IMG/VR virus record: IMGVR_UViG_3300008267_005791
Span: 1-64,000 of that record
Direction: 5' to 3' (one strand)
DNA length: 64,000 nt
Source of the DNA: a virus
Shown here in pieces: positions 54,401-63,370 of the stretch (position 1 is the stretch's first letter; each line of letters begins with the position of its first letter). Below the pieces are notes generated by a model. It was given only the letters and a program-made list of their open reading frames with translations, did not search any database and was not told the origin of the DNA. A program made the translations under genes and the position numbers.

Positions 54401-56465
54401 TCAACAGGTTAATTGTACCGAAAATATTAAAGATAAAAATGGGAAAGTAACAAGGGAATCACAAAAATTTTCGGTAAGTGCTATGGCTTGTAGAAGAGTG
54501 AAGATTAATAACATTAAAGTAACTCCATCCCCAACTCCGGTACTTGAACCACCTAAAAAAGAGGTTCCATCAGGGACTGATTATATAAAACCTATTAAAC
54601 CTGAACCAAATGTTAGGATTGAAGAAAATATTAAAAAAGGTATTAGTAAACAAATTATTAGACAATTATTATCAGAATGTGATTATTTTGAGGTAATTGC
54701 TGAAAATTCACCAATGATATATGACTCAATAAAAGAGAAAATTAAGTATTTTAACCCAGCGTTTCACTCTATGACACCTGAAGGGTTAAATTCTCGTTTA
54801 ACCTTCTTAAATCAATGTGTTAGACCTGGTGAGACTATACCAGTCATTGGGACAGATAACAAACCAAGATATAATGATGCCGTTAACACTTCTTTTGGAG
54901 CACCTCCGGTTTTAGTTTTAAGAATTGGTGATTTTTACAATAGTAAAATAATTCCAAATAGTGTTTCCTTTACTTATGAACCATTACTTTATGATTTAAA
55001 CCCTGAAGGTATTGGTGTACAACCAATGTTAGCGAATGTGACGATGAGTTTTGATTTTATTGGTGGACAAGGATTGGCTAGACCTGTAGAACAATTACAA
55101 AACGCCTTATCATTTAGTTATTATGCAAATACTGAAATATATGATGAAAGAGCGACAGCAACTGAAGATACCTCGGCATTAGATGCTAAAGTTGTAAAAG
55201 GAATATTGGATTCTCAACCTGTTGCAACAGTGAAAAATGTTGATAATAGTATTTTAAATAATGGTGGAAATACCATTGGAAATATTCTAACAAATATTCC
55301 AATAACTGATGGTCAGACAGGACAAACGGAGTATTCTTTAATTATGGATAAAGTTTTAGATGCCACAAAAGAATATTATACAAACATTCCAAATCAGTGT
55401 GAATCTATAATAAAGTCATATAATTATGGAATATGGCAATTAATGACTCAAGATAGATTATATAGTTCGGGTCATTTTACTATTGATGGTGGTAATTTAG
55501 ATGTCCCTATCTATGGTAAACCAGGTGGTGATGGAAATGTAAGTGTTGAAAATAAAATTGACACATTATTTGCAACTTTAATATCTGATATTAATTCGGA
55601 TAACCCGTCTAATAAAAATCCAATAATAAAAGGGTTAGTTGATTTTAAGTTTACCGATTCTGTAATACAAAAAGTTAAAACAAATTTAAATAACTATATT
55701 AATAGTTATAAGGGAGAGTTTAGTAATGGTATTTTTACTAAAATACAAGAAATTACAACTCAAGAAGAAAGTATGGTTCAGTATTTTAGAAAAATTAATT
55801 TACTAATAACTAAAACTGATGGTAAAATACTTGAAAATGGTAAACCTAGAGTGTACAATATTAAAGGTACAACAGAGGTTAATTCGGGTAGCGCTGGACC
55901 ACCTCAAACAACATATATTGAATTAAATAATGATTATGGGTTAATTGGTAAAAATTTACAAGAATTTGATGAATTTTTGAAAAGTGAGACTGTTAAAATA
56001 ATAACTTCTGATTATAAAGAACCTGGATTGTTTAGTCCTATATCAACAAGTTTAGTATCTATTGAAGATAAACGACAATTTATGGTATTGGCTCAAATAT
56101 TTGGAAATAAAAATAAGTACAACGAGTTTATTAATAAAATTATAACGGGAGAATTATTAACAATAAAAAGTCCGTCAAATTTAAAAAATAAATTTGAAAA
56201 AATTTGTGATAATTTTAAGAAAAATGTGGATAAAGAATTATTGGAAGAATCGAACAAAATTAAAAAGATAAAAGAATCACCTAATTATACCGATTATGTT
56301 AATAAATTAGTATATCCAAAAGGTAAATTAAGAAAATTTGAATATACAACAATTCCGGACACTACAACAGATGCTCAACAACAAAAAGATATTATGGCAT
56401 TATATAGTGGTGTAAATTCTGATACTGATAATAAAACCTACGATGGTAAAATCAAATTTAAATAA
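51474..56465 (+). CDS. Large baseplate/hub structural protein with an OmpA-like insertion
   Basis: 1663 residues. The first ~250 residues contain two similar 'Y-G-P-x-G-G-Y/F-N' beta modules. Residues ~620-720 (WFPPYDLKFSDSS ... SRTGSLSWKMIVDHPSIMNT) resemble baseplate tube-initiator domains. Residues ~890-945 (KGKITIDMVGSASAPADPSY NTLLSIRRNDSVVKFL, shown in two parts) follow the OmpA-like fold: strand, 'A...D-x-x-Y-N-x-x-L-S-x-x-R-x-x-x-V', helix. A short TPSPTP linker precedes ~1030. Residues ~1110-1230 (PPVLVLRIGDFYNSKIIPNS, SMTFDFIGGQGLARPV-like) look like the gp48/gp54/LysM-partner region that joins tube to baseplate. Position between tape measure and gp53-like gene supports a baseplate role. 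Confidence 0.6.
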   Translation: MSDSSLSFTSSSSFRNMLMAKNLAAYSVMGVYTPTSSDLNYEVTLSQSPVIDSPNDLIANDPYAKLLYPLNAYGPDGGFNTDITYNRVSVSINSNQGEYNPNDTVLDLVNEFYIDAAFITNSYGPEGGYNDMLIITDTQNNDKLYLPYWDPSSFVSSTYSPYDILFSNNPNGDNGSLSQDSYIAKLGASQLNYLFQERIASELIKNTVGQVNLQSLQDPFEVSMMVSGRQPLIYKNWKITVPENPVIAATDFATRLAGAYWPVSLIPGEYFEENGFNSNTKQTSVALNVVNQLTGGFLGPILNLRRNPSEIFLNNTGNGQRSALFANIDYNRYQPSYDKNYGGLLGIAQGLVNLAVNLINPDNGTLIGGYYVGSKNSEPSTITSPPNKVPVNAFGQQESSPVYGPSELGILFEGNEGVLKFGLAGKSSSDGGGIDGQLVWTSPKYKSNAGFHATPGGGSGSLDTEFNEISSSFSSSESTNISFKETSILDQTQRLVDSADNVSGIARLKHVGNAINQVSKVFHDGYKEITKGSQVVSYTNQTTGEKAGIEYCRVFTKDTPYYTYADLQKTEGITKANRGFNNSVLDNTFNLNIAPLSNGSTNIIPDVSGTGGYAKKYMFSIENLAWRTSSKPGFTYDELPVCEKGPNGGRVMWFPPYDLKFSDSSTAGWNKQTFLGRPEPIYTYKDTSRTGSLSWKMIVDHPSIMNTIVKKQLKDVKNKDRINSIIDSFFAGCVKYDIYQLAIKFNTIPTKDLYTYQKILSNPNLTEEELKGIKKEISADNAGTNGDLSSEQSKITPDTSISDFEKKYKEFAFYFDNDIPDPKTRQTTSSVRYDDTYGDYTDTKNIQDYQNYANGLFNDSNSNRNVTEFFNNVVIDNFNFITKGDSNFIVDAYNILKEKKGKITIDMVGSASAPADPSYNTLLSIRRNDSVVKFLKEYKVGDACLGPFIDDKTLIINPPKGVGETTSVPSTSLGTGQQVNCTENIKDKNGKVTRESQKFSVSAMACRRVKINNIKVTPSPTPVLEPPKKEVPSGTDYIKPIKPEPNVRIEENIKKGISKQIIRQLLSECDYFEVIAENSPMIYDSIKEKIKYFNPAFHSMTPEGLNSRLTFLNQCVRPGETIPVIGTDNKPRYNDAVNTSFGAPPVLVLRIGDFYNSKIIPNSVSFTYEPLLYDLNPEGIGVQPMLANVTMSFDFIGGQGLARPVEQLQNALSFSYYANTEIYDERATATEDTSALDAKVVKGILDSQPVATVKNVDNSILNNGGNTIGNILTNIPITDGQTGQTEYSLIMDKVLDATKEYYTNIPNQCESIIKSYNYGIWQLMTQDRLYSSGHFTIDGGNLDVPIYGKPGGDGNVSVENKIDTLFATLISDINSDNPSNKNPIIKGLVDFKFTDSVIQKVKTNLNNYINSYKGEFSNGIFTKIQEITTQEESMVQYFRKINLLITKTDGKILENGKPRVYNIKGTTEVNSGSAGPPQTTYIELNNDYGLIGKNLQEFDEFLKSETVKIITSDYKEPGLFSPISTSLVSIEDKRQFMVLAQIFGNKNKYNEFINKIITGELLTIKSPSNLKNKFEKICDNFKKNVDKELLEESNKIKKIKESPNYTDYVNKLVYPKGKLRKFEYTTIPDTTTDAQQQKDIMALYSGVNSDTDNKTYDGKIKFK

Positions 56466-56467
56466 AA

Positions 56468-56794
56468 ATGGTAAATAAACAATATTATAATAGATATAAT
56501 GGGTTTTTAAATAATGGAGAACAAAGTGTTGTTCCCTATGTTACTTTACCATCAAAAAGTACAGATAAAAGATATATCTATAAAGTTGGACAATCTAGAT
56601 TAGATAAGTTATCCCAACAATATTATGGTGCGGCGAGTTTTGGTTGGTTGATTTTACAAGCAAATCCAATCTTCGGTGGTCAAGAATGGAATATTAGTGA
56701 TGGTTCTATCTTGACAATTCCATTTCCTTTGATAGCTTCTCTACAGGATTATAAAAACGAGTTAGAAAATTATTTCTTTTATTATGGTAGATAG
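56468..56794 (+). CDS. LysM-containing baseplate protein (gp53-like)
   Basis: 108 residues. Core is a LysM-like domain: IYKVGQSRLDKLSQQYYGAA, SFGWLILQANP, then DGSILTIPFPL. This is the arrangement of the LysM part of T4 gp53 and of the small LysM baseplate proteins in contractile injection systems. It is shorter than gp53 (196). It starts 2 bases after the large baseplate gene and overlaps the next by 11 bases, so the three are coupled. It likely links the hub or tube to the wedge. Confidence 0.7.
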   Translation: MVNKQYYNRYNGFLNNGEQSVVPYVTLPSKSTDKRYIYKVGQSRLDKLSQQYYGAASFGWLILQANPIFGGQEWNISDGSILTIPFPLIASLQDYKNELENYFFYYGR

Positions 56795-59700
56795 TGGTGA
56801 AAATATATTAGTAGAGTTTGATTACAATAACATTAGCATTATTGACCCAAATAAGGTTATAGATTCTGATGGTAATGTTAGTGAAAGGTTAGTTAAACAA
56901 GAAGATTTGGTTGTTTACGCCAACTTAGAATGTAAAGTTATTCCAAGAACTAAACTAGCGGTTGGTGTTGCAAATAATGACCAAATACAAACAGTATCTG
57001 TTGCTGCGATTAATTTTCTAAACCCGGGTAATAAAGGGTTTTTAGATAATAGTTATACTGATGAATTAACAGGTAAAGATAGTTTAAAAGGTAATGGTCA
57101 AAATCAAGTAAATTTAGAATCGGTAAAAAACCCTAATAAAAGTGATGATACCTATATTAGGCAAACTTTAAAAGGTGTTACAGATAATGGACTGTTGGGT
57201 ATTACTCAAATAACTATCAGACAAGGGTTAGATTTCTTACCCCAAATCAATGTTAAATTAGAAGATATTAAAGGTAGAGCCTTATTTGAAGGTGGTGATA
57301 ATTCACCTTATGCAGCATTTTTTAATTTACCATATCCGATGTTTAATTTAACTATTAAAGGTTATTATGGTAAAGCGGTTAAATTATCTTTAATGTTGCA
57401 AAACTTTACATCAAGATACGATACATATTCAAGTAATTTTGTTATTGACTTAGTATTTTACACTTATAAATACACAATATTGAGTGAAATAACTATGGGT
57501 GCGTTGCTTGCGGTTCCCCATATGTATAAATCTAGAGTTAGTGTTCAAAACAAAGTAGTGACACCATCAACAGGAACTAATAGTGATACGACTAATACTA
57601 CAGATAGTGTTGTAGAAAGAGGTTTTCAGAAAGTGAAAGAAATGTATAGTGAATATAAATCAAAAGGTATGATATCTGATGATTTTCCGGAAATTAGTTT
57701 AATGGAATTACAAAATAGACTTGAAAATTTTGTTAAGAATGTTTTAGATTCATTTACTAAACAAAATTTGGACCCATTAACGGATTTAAATGAGTATTCA
57801 AAAATTTTAGGTGAATACGATAAAGATATTTTTGCTGAGAATGGTGAGTCTTGGAGAACTAAATATTTAGATATTAATGAATATCTTGTATTGGACAATC
57901 CTGAAAAAACTAAAGTGTATTCATTTAAAAAAGAATATACTCCCGCTAAAAAGAAAGATGAGGCGATTAATAAATTAAAAGAATATATTACAAGTTATAC
58001 AGAAAAATTAGCAAATAATAAAACTGTCGGAATACTTGGAAAGTATAAAATTAATAATACTGAAAAGTCAATTAACATTCCAAATAATATAACATACGAG
58101 ATTTTTCCAAAGACATTACTGGTTGGAGACATAAATATTAACGAAACTTATAGACAAAGAAAAAAATCGGATGTTGACCCATTACCTCAACAATTAAACG
58201 AATTTTTGGCTGAATTAACTAAAGATAGTTTTTTAAATAATTTATTAATTAAGGATGCGGCGGGAAAAGAAACACCTGTTAATGATTATTTTATTTTTGA
58301 GGGTAAAGGTACTTTTGAATTTTTTATAGATAAAATGGGTAAGGATTTAAAAACTTACCGGGAACAAATTGAAAATGAATTAACTGAGGCTCTATCGGAA
58401 TTATTACAAAATAAAGATAATGGTATTGGGTTTGTTCCTAGTATTAGAAATGTTCTTGCTGTAATATTTGCGAATGGTGAAGCCTTTTTACGATTAATGG
58501 ATGATGTTCATACTCAAGCGTGGAATGTTAGGGATGATAAAGATAGAAAAAAAGCTATATTAACAGGTGTTAGTTCTGATAATTTGACATCCGGGAATAA
58601 TAATAAAGAACCAGTATATCCTTGGCCACAAATGATTGTTGAAACAATGACACCTGATAAAGAAGAACAATTTGTTATTACTTATCCGGGTGATAGAACA
58701 GTTATTAATCAGACTAAAGCGTATTTACCTGAATTATGGCCTGAAGTAGAATTTGTTGAGGAATTTATAAAAGGGTATGTCCAAAGAAGTGAAAACCCTA
58801 AACCATCCACACCTAATTCAAACGAATTGACTGATGTACAAAGAATATCATTATCGGCGATTGAATTTCCGGTTAGTAATGTTGTTTTTGGTAATAAAGA
58901 AGAGATTAAATATATGTATGAAATTTATGAAAGGATATTTTTAACATCTTATTACTCAAAATTAAGTAGATGTAATAATTTTGTTTCAGAGTCTAGTCAA
59001 ATTTCAGATATTGTTTCTGAAGGTGAAAGTATAAATATTATTAATAGTCTATCAACGGATAACCCTTTTATTACTAAAAAATTAACGGAATATGGTATTA
59101 ACGCATCTAATTTTGAGATACTTTTAAGACATATTTCAAATGACGGTTCTGGTGTAAGTTGGCAAAATTTTATACGAGGAATTTTCAACACATCATATAT
59201 AAAAAATTTAGTTAATAATTCAAATTTTGAATTTATTGATTCTAGTATCTTAAATGATTCAATATCACAACCGTTAGTATCGTTATCAAATGAACAAGCC
59301 TTAACTGAATATATTTCGGGGTCAACAACCACTAATTCTTTTGATTTTAGTGATATATACCCATTCACTGATTTTGGTTGGTGTACTAGTGAACTAGCGG
59401 ATGGTGAAACTCTTTTTGATGCCAAAACATCTTTTGATACTAGAAAAGTATTAACATATAATGTAAATAAAAAAGTAATTTCTAATTTTTTAGATACAAC
59501 AAATGATGATACTAAAAGACCATTTACTAATTTTTCTTATAAAAATATACAACAACCAGTATTAGATAATCCCGATTTAAAAAATTTTTATAATGAAAGA
59601 GATTTTACCTCTCAGTTATTAACTGAAGGTAATTTAAACTATATTAACTATAGTGGATTGGTATCGTCTTACCAAACAGTTTCTATGTTTAATACTCCGT

Positions 59701-62700
59701 ATTTTATTAACTCAATACAGGAAGGTGTAAAAAATTTTAGAGATGATAGTGTAACTCCGTATGTAAGTTCCGCGTATCTTTTTATCAATAGTTTACCCCT
59801 ATCTACTTTAAAAGAAAAATATAAAACTTACGAGAATAAAACTGAAAAACCTTTAGATTATATTTTTGCATCATTAAAGAAATTTGGTGCTATCCATAAA
59901 ATGCCTTACGCTTGGGTTTTAAAAATTGGTTCTGTTTATCATAGATATAAAAATTATGTGGAGAATGGTGTTGACATTATTAACACATCTTGGTCCGATT
60001 TTAAATACGTTGATAATTATGACCCAACAACTAAAGACCCTACAAAAATATATAGTTTAACTATTAATAACTCAAACATTGATATTGTGTTAGAGAAAAA
60101 TACTTCGTTAGGGGTAGAAACTCAAACATTAATCAATACAGGGTTTTATCCTAAATTAATTAATGATTTTAATGTTTTTTATCAAGGTTTTGAAATTTAC
60201 TCAGCATATACAAGTACTGACATCCAAAATGGTTTTAGTTCAGGAGTAACTCTTAACTATGTTAAAGACGCAATTATTGATATGGGTAAAGGTTTTGATG
60301 AGAAAAATCTTGATAGAAATTTAAGAGTAATTCCTTGGTCGGTTGCTATCAATACTTTTGATGGTAATTTTACATATCTATTACCATCACAAGGTTCATT
60401 AATTAATCAAACCAAAGATGAGTGTATTACATCCGATAATAAATTAAAATTTGAGATTAGCGGTAATACCTCCATGTATAATGGTTCTACGAGATTATTT
60501 TGGACGGCACCTAATTATGGTTATTTTGATAATAGTAAGGTGGTAAAACCAAGTCCTCTTGAGTATTTAAAACAAGTCTTTTCAGGTCAACTTGAGCAAG
60601 AAAATTTCTCAATAAATGGAAAATCAAATGATTATACTAGTATTGATGAGATATTTTCAGTTTTTGAAAAAAATATATTAGATGGGTTTGAGAATGAGTT
60701 TTTAAAATTCTCAAAATCAATGTATGATATGGATGATAATTCATTATCAAATATTTCTATTGGTGAATTAGAAAATGGTAGTGATAAATCATTTAAGAAT
60801 TTTCAGATGTTGATGATTAGTTTAATGAAAACCACAAAACTAACTGGAACAACACCAACAGATGTAATTATTAAACAACAACAAGAACAATTAATTACAC
60901 TATCAAATACTTTAACTAAATTTATTAACACCGATGTTGTTTTCAAATATGGTAATCCGTCAAATTTTGATAAAAAATTATTTTATACTTTTTCAACATA
61001 TCAAATTTCCGACCCTTATACTTGGGAAAAATATAGTTTTAAAACACCAAATGCTTTACCGTATAGTGGAGGGTCAATTACATTAAATAATTCAAAAACG
61101 AGATACCGACAACAATGGAAAACTTTAGAGACTTATGTCGGATTTTCTGATGTTACTAAATTAAAATATAGTAATAATGGTTCATACATCACTGACTTTT
61201 TCATTGATTTAAATATTGCCTTTAATGTTGATAACATTAAAAATTTGGCTCCTATTATAAAAATTTACGCAACTCAAAAATTAAATGACCCCACTTTAGA
61301 TATATCAAAATTCACTATGTTGATGGATGAATATATTACATCCAGTGAGACATTTAAAGGTAAGGTTATTAATAATTTAATGCCAAAATTACAAACAAAA
61401 TTACCAAAGATTGTAACATCATCTCAAAAAACTATTGATATGGTTTTAGAAGGACCCGCAACTAAAGTTGAGTTATGGGAATCATTCAAAGCAATTAATG
61501 ATAAATGGATTTCAGGAAATGATTTTAAAACAAAAACATTATTTGAAGACATTATGTTAATTGATAGGGCAAGTCGTGATGTTGGGGATAAAATATTGGT
61601 GGACGTTATTAAATTAAAGGATGATATTGCAACTATTAAACCAACAATGTCAATGTTGGTTTTTGTTCAAACTATATTAGTTGAGAATAATTTTGTTGTA
61701 ATGAATTTACCATCATATGTTAATTTTTATAATGTGCAAGACGCGGTTAAAAATCCTAAACCAAGAGCGGAAGGTTCGTTAGAATTTGCCAATACAATGT
61801 TTGGAACATTTTTAAATGTTGATTATAGAAACTCTTCACCAAAATTAGTTTGTTTTTATGGTGGTAAACCAAGTGAACAATTAGATTTAAAAGATAATAT
61901 TGATTATAGGTTTAGAAATGACTCTTTTGATTTAAGACGAGCGAGTGATAATCCATTAGTTGAGAGTCAAATTGGTAAAAAAGATTGGGCAATATCAAAT
62001 AAAGTTGTCGGATTTAATGTTGATATTGGAACTCAAAATCAATCAATATTCCACGGGTTTCAAGTTGACCAAAGAGGTAGTACCGCAACGGCAGAATCGT
62101 TAGAACTTTTAAATCAAATGGCTAATTCATCTGGAAATAGAAAATCGTCAACACAAAGTGTGTCGTTATTTAATTTATATAAAAATAGAAGTTATAATTG
62201 TACCGTAAATATGATGGGTAACGCAATGATTCAACCCACAATGTATTTTAATTTACGATATGTACCGATGTTTAGTGGTCCTTATATGATTACAAGTGTT
62301 AATCATGTGATAAGTCCCGGTTCATTTGAAACGATTTTGGAGGGGGTTAGACAACCAATGGCATCATTACCTAAAGTAACAGCTTACATACAATCATTAA
62401 AAACAACTTTATTAGCAACAATAGTAGACAAAACTAAAGAAGATAAAGTTCCTAAAAAATCTGATACTAAAGTTAATAAAGGTGATATTATTAATCAAAG
62501 AAATGACGCTTTAAATAAAGGTTTAGATAATGACGCGACTATTGTGTCAGAACAACAGAGTTGTTCGGCATCAACAGAATATAACACATATAAAGCGGGT
62601 ACTCCGAATAAAACCCTTATCAGTTATAAAAACATTATTCAAATAATAAATGATATTACTAGTGACCCTAAATTAAGATACATCGTATTTGCAACAATGT

Positions 62701-63095
62701 ATCTACAATCAGATAATTCTCAAGGGTTGGAATCGTATGAACATAATTACGCTGGTGTTGATATTAGTAAATATTGGGGTGAAGGTAATTCAGGGTTCTT
62801 TAGTAGTAAGAAATTTTATTATTGTTCACCTAAACAAATACCGTATGTTTACTTTGATAATGCGACTAATCATGTTAAAATGTTAGTTGATAGGTTTAAA
62901 AATAAATTTAGTGTTTTTGGTAACTCAACACCGGAAGACATAGCTAAATTCTATATTTTATATTTTAATGCTAATAGTAATGCTCAAAATGTTTACGATT
63001 CTATAAAAAAGACAGATTCTGTAGGATTAAAAAATATTGAATCTGAGATAGGTAAATCTATTTCACTTTATAATGCGATTACTAATAAAAGATAA
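56784..63095 (+). CDS. Giant baseplate hub protein, possible C-terminal peptidoglycan hydrolase-like region
   Basis: 2103 residues. N-terminal ~250: GITQITIRQGLDFLPQINVK, FNLPYPMFNLTIKGYYGKAV, SSNFVIDLVFYTYKYTILSE, a baseplate-type beta domain. Long middle regions have no recognised family. Residues ~1600-1860 end with YNCTVNMMGNAMIQPTMYFN, VPMFSGPYMITSVNHVISPG and SFETILEGVRQPM. This is the gp27/phage late-control-D pattern (MGNxxIxP...GxYxITxVxHxxxxGxFxTxLxxxR). The last ~170 residues (YIVFATMYLQSDNSQGLESYEHNYAGVDISKY, given here only in outline: residues ~1970-2000) recall glucosaminidase/lysozyme-like domains (A-x-x-Q-S ... N-Y-x-G-V), but the catalytic residue is not certain. It probably forms the hub at the tail tip. 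Confidence 0.6.
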   Translation: MVDSGENILVEFDYNNISIIDPNKVIDSDGNVSERLVKQEDLVVYANLECKVIPRTKLAVGVANNDQIQTVSVAAINFLNPGNKGFLDNSYTDELTGKDSLKGNGQNQVNLESVKNPNKSDDTYIRQTLKGVTDNGLLGITQITIRQGLDFLPQINVKLEDIKGRALFEGGDNSPYAAFFNLPYPMFNLTIKGYYGKAVKLSLMLQNFTSRYDTYSSNFVIDLVFYTYKYTILSEITMGALLAVPHMYKSRVSVQNKVVTPSTGTNSDTTNTTDSVVERGFQKVKEMYSEYKSKGMISDDFPEISLMELQNRLENFVKNVLDSFTKQNLDPLTDLNEYSKILGEYDKDIFAENGESWRTKYLDINEYLVLDNPEKTKVYSFKKEYTPAKKKDEAINKLKEYITSYTEKLANNKTVGILGKYKINNTEKSINIPNNITYEIFPKTLLVGDININETYRQRKKSDVDPLPQQLNEFLAELTKDSFLNNLLIKDAAGKETPVNDYFIFEGKGTFEFFIDKMGKDLKTYREQIENELTEALSELLQNKDNGIGFVPSIRNVLAVIFANGEAFLRLMDDVHTQAWNVRDDKDRKKAILTGVSSDNLTSGNNNKEPVYPWPQMIVETMTPDKEEQFVITYPGDRTVINQTKAYLPELWPEVEFVEEFIKGYVQRSENPKPSTPNSNELTDVQRISLSAIEFPVSNVVFGNKEEIKYMYEIYERIFLTSYYSKLSRCNNFVSESSQISDIVSEGESINIINSLSTDNPFITKKLTEYGINASNFEILLRHISNDGSGVSWQNFIRGIFNTSYIKNLVNNSNFEFIDSSILNDSISQPLVSLSNEQALTEYISGSTTTNSFDFSDIYPFTDFGWCTSELADGETLFDAKTSFDTRKVLTYNVNKKVISNFLDTTNDDTKRPFTNFSYKNIQQPVLDNPDLKNFYNERDFTSQLLTEGNLNYINYSGLVSSYQTVSMFNTPYFINSIQEGVKNFRDDSVTPYVSSAYLFINSLPLSTLKEKYKTYENKTEKPLDYIFASLKKFGAIHKMPYAWVLKIGSVYHRYKNYVENGVDIINTSWSDFKYVDNYDPTTKDPTKIYSLTINNSNIDIVLEKNTSLGVETQTLINTGFYPKLINDFNVFYQGFEIYSAYTSTDIQNGFSSGVTLNYVKDAIIDMGKGFDEKNLDRNLRVIPWSVAINTFDGNFTYLLPSQGSLINQTKDECITSDNKLKFEISGNTSMYNGSTRLFWTAPNYGYFDNSKVVKPSPLEYLKQVFSGQLEQENFSINGKSNDYTSIDEIFSVFEKNILDGFENEFLKFSKSMYDMDDNSLSNISIGELENGSDKSFKNFQMLMISLMKTTKLTGTTPTDVIIKQQQEQLITLSNTLTKFINTDVVFKYGNPSNFDKKLFYTFSTYQISDPYTWEKYSFKTPNALPYSGGSITLNNSKTRYRQQWKTLETYVGFSDVTKLKYSNNGSYITDFFIDLNIAFNVDNIKNLAPIIKIYATQKLNDPTLDISKFTMLMDEYITSSETFKGKVINNLMPKLQTKLPKIVTSSQKTIDMVLEGPATKVELWESFKAINDKWISGNDFKTKTLFEDIMLIDRASRDVGDKILVDVIKLKDDIATIKPTMSMLVFVQTILVENNFVVMNLPSYVNFYNVQDAVKNPKPRAEGSLEFANTMFGTFLNVDYRNSSPKLVCFYGGKPSEQLDLKDNIDYRFRNDSFDLRRASDNPLVESQIGKKDWAISNKVVGFNVDIGTQNQSIFHGFQVDQRGSTATAESLELLNQMANSSGNRKSSTQSVSLFNLYKNRSYNCTVNMMGNAMIQPTMYFNLRYVPMFSGPYMITSVNHVISPGSFETILEGVRQPMASLPKVTAYIQSLKTTLLATIVDKTKEDKVPKKSDTKVNKGDIINQRNDALNKGLDNDATIVSEQQSCSASTEYNTYKAGTPNKTLISYKNIIQIINDITSDPKLRYIVFATMYLQSDNSQGLESYEHNYAGVDISKYWGEGNSGFFSSKKFYYCSPKQIPYVYFDNATNHVKMLVDRFKNKFSVFGNSTPEDIAKFYILYFNANSNAQNVYDSIKKTDSVGLKNIESEIGKSISLYNAITNKR

Positions 63096-63122
63096 AAGAT
63101 TAAATTTTTCACAATTAAACGA

Positions 63123-63130
63123 TATTTATA
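63123..63130 (+). promoter_or_regulatory. TATTTATA box upstream of the 63142 gene
   Basis: GATATTTATAAATAAAAG (63121-63138) ends 3 bases before the ATG at 63142. It matches the minus-strand box at 36291-36311 and contains TATAAATA. Confidence 0.5.
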
Positions 63131-63141
63131 AATAAAAGATT

Positions 63142-63366
63142 ATGGAAACAAAATTAATATTAGACAACTATTTAGGTAGAAAAACTAGAAGTACCGAAAA
63201 AGATATGGGAAATGGTTCTAAACAAGTTTGTGATTTAGATACAGGTGATTGTTATACAATTAGAATGAAAGATGGTCTAATTGAAAGAGTAGATAATACA
63301 ATGACAACAAATAAAAAAATTCAGGTTGAAACATTGACCGGTGTAAAACAATTATTAAACGGATAA
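63142..63366 (+). CDS. Small protein of unknown function
   Basis: 74 residues. METKLILDNYLGRKTRSTEK starts it, and the centre reads VCDLDTGDCYTIRMKDGLIERVD, with a Cys pair around an acidic turn that could be a small beta hairpin. No family recognised. It is followed after 4 bases by the Pro-rich gene and has its own upstream box, so it belongs to the next gene block, likely head or prohead genes by T4-like order; this is inference. Confidence 0.5.
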   Translation: METKLILDNYLGRKTRSTEKDMGNGSKQVCDLDTGDCYTIRMKDGLIERVDNTMTTNKKIQVETLTGVKQLLNG

Positions 63367-63370
63367 TAAA

